DNA of 64,000 bases from Endothia cerciana (lineage: Eukaryota; Ascomycota; Sordariomycetes; Diaporthales; Cryphonectriaceae), in contig JALRMH010000049.1 in the NCBI GenBank assembly GCA_026119935.1, positions 124,001 through 188,000 of the forward strand. Reading direction: 5' to 3'. Shown piece after piece: positions 55,689 to 64,000 of this stretch. The notes under the pieces are model-generated. The model made no database searches. It saw only the letters and a list, made by a program, of their open reading frames with translations, and was not told where the DNA came from. The translations under genes were made by a program, and so were the position numbers. The stretch's first letter is position 1. Each line of letters starts with the position of its first letter.

Positions 55689-58494
55689 ATGCGGCCCTCC
55701 TAATGCACTTATTCGAGCGCCAGCAGGGCGCTGAGAGAGAGTGTTGGCGTGCTTGCCGACGATATGCTCCGGTTGAGGGGCGTCGCTGTCGCTGCGCTCC
55801 ATGTACTCGTCCTCGTCGTCCTCCACGATCTTGGTTGGTATGTCGTGGCTGATGCTGTACTGCTGCGAGGCGCGCTCGGGGGTAGTCCCGCTCGACGTGA
55901 TAGACATGCTCGTGGAGCTCCGGTTGGGGATCAAGTCCGGAGTGGGAGGAATGCTCGAGGTGCGTCCGGAATGGTGGACGGCCTCCTCGGTAGCTTCGGA
56001 AGTTGTCATGGAGCGGCCGTCCTCGCTGGCCAGGTTGCTGCTCCTGCGCCGGTTCATCAGCGGGCTGCCGTCAGCATCATTAGCCAGCTGCAGACCCTCA
56101 ACAGCTGCTTGGCACTGCTCCGCAATGTTGCGAATGATGTGAGCGATGGCGTCGGTCTTGTCCTTGAGGTGGCGATCAGCAACGTCGGAGAAGCTGGACT
56201 GCGAGAACCGCTGGCTGTTGCGAGCGGCCTTCAGGAGAAGCTTCTTGTCGGCTTCCGACATGGAGCCGTCCTCGTCGGCAGCCGCAATGAAGCCGTTGGC
56301 AATCTCCTCCTCGATACCAGCAGGGTTAGAGATGGACTGGACGAGGTGCTCCATGTGGTGGCTCTGCCCACCAATCAAGCTGCGCAGGTGCAAGACGACG
56401 CGGTGGGCCTCATCGCGCTGGCGCAAGATGGTCATGTTGGTATGCTGAAGAGCAGCAAGCTCCTTCTTGTTCCTCTTGCGGTCACGCTCGAGCTCCTCGG
56501 CGATCTCTTGCTGGAGGACGAGCGCCTCGAGGGCGTCATCACGTTGCTTCTCGGTACCGGTCAGGCGGACAGACATGCGGGAAGCATCATCCTTCTGCTG
56601 ATCGATGAGGGTTGCAAGGCGACGGTTCTCACGCTTGTGGCCCTCGATCTTGACCTTGAGGTCTTGGGTCTCCTTGGTCAGCGTTTCGGCAAAGGCCTGG
56701 AATTTCAAGAACTATCCAGGGCGGTCAGCTCGTAACTCTCAAAAAGGTATCGACAACAGAACGAGTCTATCGGCAGTGCTCACCTGCTGCTTCCAGCTCT
56801 CCAGCTCCTCGTTGAGGTAGTTGTTGCGCTTCGTCACCTTGGCAAGCTCCGTGTCCATCCTGCCCTTGAGGTTGATAAAGTCCTGCCAGGCCTCGAGAGC
56901 ATCGCGGGAGTACTGGTTCCTCTCACGAACAATCTCGTTGAGGTGCCTCATGGAGACCTTGGTCATGAGTGGTTTCTTCACGGACCCGCCAAACACAGCC
57001 TTCAGACCGCTGTTGCGGCCCATCTTCTCGCAGACGTGATCCATGACGGCCATGACGGCGTCCTGATTCCACCACTCGGGATCCTGGATGGACTCAACCT
57101 CACCCCGCATGACGATGATCTGGCCGGCCGGGACCAGCTTCCCACCACCGTACGCAGAGCGCAGGTGCTGCGGGACACCTGACGGCGCGACGTCTCCGTT
57201 GAGGGCCTGCGTCAGGCGGGTGACGAACTTGTTGCGCTGACCCGGCGTCAGGGCAGTGGGCGGATCAGAGGTCAGGACAAAGTTGCGATCCAGGTCAACC
57301 ACCAGCGCATCGCTAGGGGCGGTGAAGAGCGATCGACACTCAGCAGTGATGCCGAGGATGTAAGGACCAGGCTCCTGGACGAGCTCCTGGGCGTGACGGG
57401 CGTGCACGACGGGAACGTACAGACCACTCCACTCGTAGACACGGGCACAGTACCGGACGGTCTCGGCGGCCATGGTGAGCATGGCAGGGTAGTGGCTGAC
57501 AAAGATGATGCGACGGGTTGGCGAGATAGCTGCCTCGACGACCCCGACGATGTTCGGAATAGACAGGCAGGCAAAGATGGGCCACATGTCGAAGTTCTGG
57601 AAGCCGGTAGGCGAGGAGGGGAACTGGTAGCAAAGCGCGTAGTCCTTCATGTCGATGCGGACCAGGTCGTTCAGGCGCGGCGCGGGGAAGCTCAAGATCC
57701 TGGACACCTCCTCGGCGTGGAAGAGGTTGGTGGCCTTGTTCCAGTGGATCCACATGCCCCGGAGGTAGTCGCCGAGCAGGTTGTAGAGAGGATACCTGGA
57801 AAGGAAGGACAGGCAGTAGGGAATCCAATAGGTCTCGTCCGTATTGTCGTAGAAATCGGGCTCGGTCCTCTTCCGCAGGTCCCGAATCGTCTCGGCCCTC
57901 TTCTCGTCGGCGCGAGACCACACTCGCAGACAGATACCGTATAGCGTGTGCGATGAGTCTTGCTGGAGGACAAAGGCGTGGTGGACGCAGTGAGGCTGGC
58001 TCCGGCCGGTGCAGATCTCGACGTCGTGAGGGAAGCATGCCTAGCTGGGTGTCAGTCTGCATGTTCCCCGCTTCCAAACTGACCGGGACCAACGCTTCTG
58101 TGGGGCGACAACTTACCCTCATGGCGGCGTGCAAGGAACGGGCGATCTCGTTGTCCTGCTCCAACCTGGGGCTGCTCCCCAGGATCTCTGGCAGCCAGAA
58201 CTGGCCGACGGCGCCCTTCATGTGGCCGATCTTTCCCTGGGATGGGGGGGGCGCCTTCACCCACTGCGAGGGCTCTCGGCCCACGCCACAGACCATGTAG
58301 GCATGTGTGAGGGTCTTGGGGGTCCGCTGCTGAGGCTTGGAGCTCAGCGTGGAAGGTATCGGCTGGGTGATTCTGGAGTGTAGCGAGGAGGTCCGGCTGG
58401 GGATGATGAGGTTGCTGTCTGCCTCGCGTGTGACGGGGCGGTCGCTGGTCCGCGGCCGGGTAAAGGAGGTGTGCGCCGTAAGAGAGTGAGCCAT
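55686..58494 (-). CDS. DENN-domain protein (putative Rab exchange factor)
   Basis: Exons 58494-58117, 58040-56784 and 56711-55686 join in phase to 886 aa. The introns are 76 and 72 nt (GTAAGT...CTAG with GACTGAC branch; GTGAGC...GATAG). The first 126 residues carry Ser/Arg-rich sequence and the uDENN start (FWLPEILGSSP). Exon 2 completes uDENN (ACFPHDVEICTG, HHAFVLQQDSSHTLYGICLRVW) and cDENN (ILSFPAPRLND, FDMWPIFACLSIPNIVGVVEAAISPTRRIIFVSHYPAMLTMAAETVR, VPVVHARHAQELVQEPGPYILGI). dDENN-like sequence and a coiled coil (about residues 520-700) follow, then a Ser/Pro-rich tail. DENN domains switch on Rab GTPases in membrane traffic. The frame ends at TGA 55686, but coding-like sequence goes on in frame (see 55470-55688). 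Start chosen as the first ATG of the conserved frame. Confidence 0.88.
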
Positions 58495-59716
58495 GGCTGC
58501 TGTCTGCCCTACGGATAGATCACTCTCGCTTGGCTTGGGCCGATCGGGGGGGGGGGGGGTGAGGTGGACGGCGGGGCCCGTGGGGAGGTGTTCGGGTCTT
58601 GGTAGGCCGGCAGCTGTGACGACGCGGGAAGTATGATGAGACCGGATAGGGTTGAAAGCAAAGCAGTGGCTGTGACTGTCTCTGTAGTTCGGGACGGTAG
58701 GATGGCGGGGTCGTCTCTCCGGTGCTGGTCCGCTTCCGGTGGACTTGATGCTGTCCAGAATAGAAAGGAAAGAAAAATTATGAAGCCGTCTTGAGGTGGG
58801 CGCGAGATGGAGATGCAGAAGGGGAGGGGGAGGATCCAAAACCAGTCAAGGCCAGGCCAGAAGAATTAATCGATCAATCCCGCATTGATAGTCCCAGTCT
58901 GGGCGAGAGCCGTGAAGTGATGTCCTTGTTTCCAACGAGGGGAGGGGGCGTCCAGACGTACAGCAGTGTCTCTTCTACCGCTGGTAATGGGCACTTGCAA
59001 GCCGGTCGCTGTGCAGCTGAGCTATGAGGCAAGAAAGGAGAGAAAGGGGGGTGGGCAGAGTGCGGTAGGGAAAGGAGCCGTCTAGTTTTGATGGAGTGCG
59101 AGGAGAAATGAGGCAAACGGAGAAGCAAGCAGTAAATAGGAGAGCACGACCCCATCGCCCAATTGCAAGAGGCTAAAGAGGGGGAGACGACAGAGGCGAG
59201 ATTGACAGGGGGGGGCCCAAGCCAGGTAAGGTCGACAATCCGCAGAGGGCAAGAAGCGAAGAAGAGGGAAAAAAAGAGCCCGTGGCGAGTAGCACTGTGC
59301 TCTGGACCTGCTGCACCTGTACCTGCAGCTGCAGGTGCACCCTTTCCTCTTCACCACCTGATGATACCATAACTACTACTGTCACGGTATGTCCATAGGA
59401 CTGTGGCATGCCATGTTAACCCCTCCTCCTGCCCTCCAGCTGCCCTCCAGAAGGCCTCAGCAGCCAGCCCTCGTGCCCAAGTCTCCTTCGCACAAATGAT
59501 CAAACACTCGGACACTGCAGATGTGGAGAGGGGGGCCAAGGCCAGGGGGTGGATCCTGTCACTGCAGCAGTGAGTGTGCAGCAGGCTGCAGGCACTGCAG
59601 GTCGTGATGATGTCCCCTGTCCGTCCCTTGCAGGTGCTGGATGCCGGGCCCACCAGTTTAGTCAGGATCACCGTACCAGGTATCCATCTGCCCAGTGCAC
59701 CTCCCGCGCCATATAT

Positions 59717-59738
59717 CACACACACACACACACACTCC

Positions 59739-59785
<47 letters not shown>
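59717..59785. repeat. (CA)n-(C)n-(CT)n compound microsatellite
   Basis: CA repeat, a C11-12 run, about 15 CT units, then T6, all contiguous. Confidence 0.95.
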
Positions 59786-59820
59786 CTCACCCCCTCGTGT
59801 GTCCCCTGCTAAGGTATACC

Positions 59821-59886
59821 GTGTGCCATGTGCCATGTGCCATGTGCCATATACCATGTACCATGTACCATGTGCTATGTATCATG
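59821..59886. repeat. GTGCCAT/GTACCAT heptamer tandem repeat
   Basis: About nine copies of a 7-bp unit, GTGCCAT changing to ATACCAT and GTACCAT along the array. Confidence 0.9.
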
Positions 59887-60296
59887 CACTCTGCCACTGG
59901 CAGCACCCATCATCATCTATCTCCATAGTACAGCGATATGCCCTCCAGGTGTGATACGGATTCCCCTCTGCGCTCCCGTATGCTACCCTGCACCATATTA
60001 GTATGTATGCTCCGTATCAATCCATCAGTGTCAAGGACGTCCGCGACTGGTCGAGGGGTTGTGGGTGACGGCCATGACCATAGGAATACAGTACGCAATG
60101 GAACGTCGACCCATGCAGCGGGGAGGGGTCCGTGCAACGCCGCATGTACTCCGCAAAGGACACTAGCATGTACTTACATGAATCGAAAGAGCGACAATTT
60201 CACGGCTGAACCCATATATTCGTGATATCTTTGGGGGCTCGAAGCCCACACAAGCTAGCCGTAGATGTGCAGCCTCTGCGCGATCACCCTCCCTCT

Positions 60297-60348
60297 ACGC
60301 ACGCACGCACGCACACGCACACGCACACACACACACACACACACACCC
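60297..60348. repeat. (ACGC)n-(CA)n microsatellite
   Basis: ACGC units grade into ACACGC and then a pure CA run. Confidence 0.95.
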
Positions 60349-62423
60349 CTCTGTCCAGACACTATGCATCAGCTGGGAGCAAGCCATGGTCACAGGCTCT
60401 TAAAGGCGACGATGTGGCCCCGAGGGTCGATCGGCCATGGAGGGTGTGGAGGCCAGGGGTTCCTCCCTCCCGTCCTCCTCTTCCCCCTGGATCGTGCTGC
60501 AGGGGGGGTTGTGTTCCAAGCTCGTCCTAGTCCCCATCTCGAAATTTCCCCCCACTTTCCCGTCCATGGTGACGGGGGAGCTTTCTTGGCAGAATTCCCC
60601 TCAGCACGACGCCAACAGCACCTCAACCACGCCCCCGGGCGTCTGGCCAGAGCGCTGGGGGTTCCCTCTGAAACATGCCTCCCATGCAGGTACGGAAATA
60701 TCTTGAACGGGACTGGCTAGGGTGTTGATTACTCATTGTCGCAGCTCTTGCACTGCGACCCCGAGACCCGGAACTTCGGTACCTAGTATACTGAGTATTC
60801 GTCATCTCCCAACCCATACGGGCCTCATCGCTACCAAGTAAGCCCCCCGGCGCAGCCCTTATCGACTCGTCGATGCAGATCGTGTTCCTCCGTTCTCGGG
60901 CCTATCTGGTCCTGGCGTCGTTCCTGGTTGAGACTTGAGAACGTGCCGCCGGGGGGCTGGCCACGGGCACCAGGTCCCACGAGATTACACAATGGCGGCC
61001 ATGTCCTGCGGGTTGGAGCTAGAAGCCTGACTCGCCTGCTGGTCCCTCTAGCCTACCTGTCTGGACGTCGTCAGTGGACCAAACCTGGGGAAGTGCCACC
61101 GGGCAGCTTCTGTGCACCAACAAGCTTGGAGATCATCAGGCCATCTCTTTGGGACAGGGGCCGTGCAATTCCCCGTACGGCGCCTCGGTCCCCTACGTGC
61201 CAGAGTGCCTGAGAGTGCCTGAGGCGTGCTGGGTCAAGCCAGCTGCCGGAAACGCTGTGGCCGTTCATTCGTCTCGTCGCACCAGCCTCATCTCGCCTGC
61301 TCGCGACCACCATCCCCGAAACGTTGGCGCGACCCTGCCTCACCTCGAGCTCTTTTCGCGTGTCGCGGGCCGTCCTTGGCTGTCAGGCTGTCAGGTATCA
61401 CAACCGCTCCAGGGCGGCGAGGTGGCTTGAAGACCAATCTACATAACACACATCCGCATCCCCCCGCCACGAACTGTTCATCCTCTGAACCTTAATTCGT
61501 CCTCCGGCTGCTGCAGGCTATGACAGGGAAGCCTTGATATCCACCCCCCCCCCCCTCCGGCGGGCTCTCAGCTGGATTCACCCGATCTTACCGGCCCCTC
61601 ACAGTGGCGATTCCGCATCGCTCCGCGCATAGCTTCGAGGCCATTTCATCATGTACGGATCATCCAGACCGCCGGCCTCCACCACCCACCCGTACCATTC
61701 TTCCACTCATGCATGCACCATAGTACGCCAGGCGAGTACTCCTATGGGACCATGCTACCAGGCCGTCGTTGTCGCCGCCCGAACGTCCGCTGATTCACCG
61801 CCGCTCACTGGCCCACGCATTGACCTCCCGCCGCGATCCAAAGAGCAATCAGTCCCACCTCCACTTTTCGCGGGAGGGAAGCCAAATCTCTCCCCAGCTC
61901 GCGTGGCAAGCGGCAGCCGCTTCAGAGCTCTTCAGCACGCAAGCATTTGTAACGGGCAACCCGGGGCTGCCGGCTCGGTTTCTTTCTCGGTAAAAGCCTA
62001 GGTCACGTCGTTTGCACGGTGCGATGACCTGCAGAAGGATCAAAACCACGGTTCTGTCGAGTGCTATAGTATAGAGTATGATCGCTTGAACAACTTACTC
62101 CGGAACCGACTACCGGATACCAGGTCGATTCTGGACAGGAGCTCGGTACCACGGTCGTTTCACAAACACTTGACTCGCCTGGACATCTGTGAGCGGCACT
62201 GTCCTCACGGCTCCTCTTCACGATCCCAACCATACGAGGCTGTCTTCCGCCCCATCGAAAGGCCCATGCTCATATTCTGGCTTTCCATCCTTGTCGCCGG
62301 AAGTTGATCTTCCAAGGGCTCTCCGCTTTTCGAAGCAAAGGGCAGACACCGTAGGTCTTTTTTTTTGGGGGGACATGCGAGTCACCTTGGATGTCCCCTG
62401 GGCCGTCAAATACTTGATGTTCT

Positions 62424-62450
62424 GGAGATCTGGAGATCTGGAGATCTACC
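62424..62450. repeat. 10-bp tandem triplicate TCTGGAGA
   Basis: TCTGGAGA(TC) is repeated three times in direct tandem. Confidence 0.85.
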
Positions 62451-64000
62451 GCTCTCGGACTTCGTGTGGACGCGAGCTGCAATCACTGCAAGAGGTCTAT
62501 AGGCACGGAACTTCAGGTGGCATCCCGTTTGGAAGCCGCGTTTGCACTAAGATGAAAGTCCTTGATGGAGACGTTTTGGAACGACAAGTAAGGTATCGTG
62601 GTACCGGTCTCAAATCCAAGAGGTCTTCTGCCCGACAATCACCAAGTCGGCAAACATGGTAGCAGGAGTGTCTTCTACTATGGTAGATGCCAGTGTCAGC
62701 CCCAGGGCCTGAGGGCCTGCCAAGCCCGCAGACAGAACCCACATGCCACGTTCTCAGCCGTGCCGCAAGGCCGCGCCCCCCCCCCCCCCGTCCATCGACA
62801 AGGGGGTTCAGGATCACAAGAAGCTAATAATTTTTGACGCAGTTGGCTGCGGGGCCCCTTGCACGGTACAAGCTGGACGAGCGCCCAACGCAATTACCGA
62901 CAGGGCCCGTCGTACAAATTGCGGAGGCTCCTCATATCCCGCTTCAAACGACAGCCGATGAGAGAGATTTGCCTACCATGTCCCGACCGTATCCTTCAAT
63001 GGCTGGCGACCCTGGAGGTAAATTCTCTTCTCGCGCAGATCTGTCTCGTGCAGATCTCAAGATGGTTCTCGAAGCATTGCAAGGCGAGTGAGCCGCTGAA
63101 CAAGCTAATCCAACTTTGCGGTACCGAGCAATCCCGTCCGTGCGGGAGTCGCCTCTCGACGCCGACACCTTATCTGCCTACCCCCCAGACTTGGTCAGCG
63201 ATTCGGAGCTCCTGTCACCAAGACTCAGGACTGGGGACGACTGTGCGAAGAAGCATTTAAGCGAGGGAGGCGACCTGAATGTGGCCAGTCTTCTTCCCCG
63301 CTCGACGCCCGCGCACAGCGGTGATGACTTCCTGATCCGCGAGACATTTCCATGGACGGCGTTAATGACCCTTGCTCCCCGACCGCGGCCTTTATACACT
63401 CCTTGTCAGACGGCATTCATCCGATTAGCTTTCCCTTGCCCAGGGACACCCTTTTCTTTGTACTAGTACGCCAGATTGATTGAGCCGCAGGAGCTTTTCG
63501 CGCATTTCCCGGTGTCATGCCCGGTCATGAGGCACCACGGGTCTCTGGATCTGAACGAGGATGCTCCGTTCCTGACTACGCGGGAAGCGAGCCTGAGCTC
63601 ATCCCAGGAAACATACAAGACATGTCATATCTTCTCAGTTCGTGGAGCCATGTAACGGATGAGACTCCCGTCCTGGGTGAGTTGACCTGATGCCCCCCCG
63701 GAGGAGTGCACTGCACCGCAGGCATATCAGTGATGCGAAGAACGGCGGCGGCGCGGTCCCAAGAACAGCTTCCCAGTCGTTTGCCTGCCAAACAGTGCCC
63801 TGGTCCTCTCTTGGGCTTCCCCATCTGTCCGCCTTACAGGCGGATCGTGCACGATGATGCCTGCTGGAAATCTCCGGGACCCTCACCTGCCAAGCTCTGT
63901 CACAGCCTGAACGGTGACATCGTTCCAGTGCTCGGAAACGCTTGCAGACCGTCACGTCACAAGACTGTAACACCATGTCTGGGATCCTCAAGGGGGCGCG

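Larger units (their letters stand above)
58495..64000. other. 5.5-kb gene-poor right end
   Basis: No frame with recognisable domains on either strand. Starts with the DENN promoter (poly-C/poly-G tract at about 58546-58558) and contains the simple repeats listed below, poly-C tracts near 61543 and 62777, and a 10-bp triplicate near 62424. Confidence 0.5.

Noticed and set aside
61651..62001. 116-codon plus frame near the right end
   Set aside because: Ser/Pro/Arg-rich, overlapped by other frames, no domain.

Overview
The window is nuclear DNA of a filamentous ascomycete (Pezizomycotina, most likely a Sordariomycete; no finer placement is attempted). Genes are intron-bearing, with short 48-150 nt introns that have GT/AG ends and CTAAC/CTGAC-like branch points. 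They are GC-rich, widely spaced and not in operons. The protein families are typical of this group: Zn2Cys6 regulator, CAP20/perilipin, cutinase, Lte1-like RasGEF and Scd6. Several AT-rich blocks hold decayed coding sequence, as expected of a genome with old RIP-like mutation.

Layout: 0-13 kb carries the 3' end of an SPB4-type rRNA helicase gene, an Ayg1-type polyketide-shortening hydrolase (1 intron), a small Cys/His protein, a Zn2Cys6 transcription factor (4 introns), a convergent MFS transporter and a recently broken secreted carboxylesterase. The hydrolase, regulator, transporter and esterase look like a small accessory metabolism neighbourhood, but no polyketide synthase is present. 13-18 kb holds a four-exon Cys-rich gene with an in-frame TAG, a possible LTR fragment and gene-free DNA. 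18-27 kb holds a stomatin-family gene, a possible small membrane protein, and a very large Lte1-type RasGEF gene (1844 aa). 27-33 kb is a gene desert.

33-43 kb is the most accessory-looking part. A five-exon gene for a 172-residue secreted six-cysteine protein (effector-like) and a cutinase flank an AT-rich block with a decayed ankyrin-repeat gene. Beyond the cutinase lie a chromodomain ORF, relic ORFs, a GTGAATTCAC-rich repeat and a tRNA-like sequence. 43-49 kb holds the Scd6/Lsm14 mRNA-regulation gene and BCD1 (box C/D snoRNP assembly). 52-53 kb holds CAP20/perilipin. 55.5-58.5 kb holds a DENN-domain gene whose 886-codon frame stops at a TGA, after which 71 more codons of convincing protein follow in the same frame. 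The last 5.5 kb and several other intergenic stretches show no gene.

Housekeeping genes (SPB4, BCD1, SCD6, LTE1, DENN, stomatin) are intact apart from that TGA. Damage is confined to accessory genes. The window also has many long poly-G/poly-C tracts outside genes, and one 10-N assembly gap in extreme low-complexity sequence. All functions are judged from sequence motifs alone; no database search was run.
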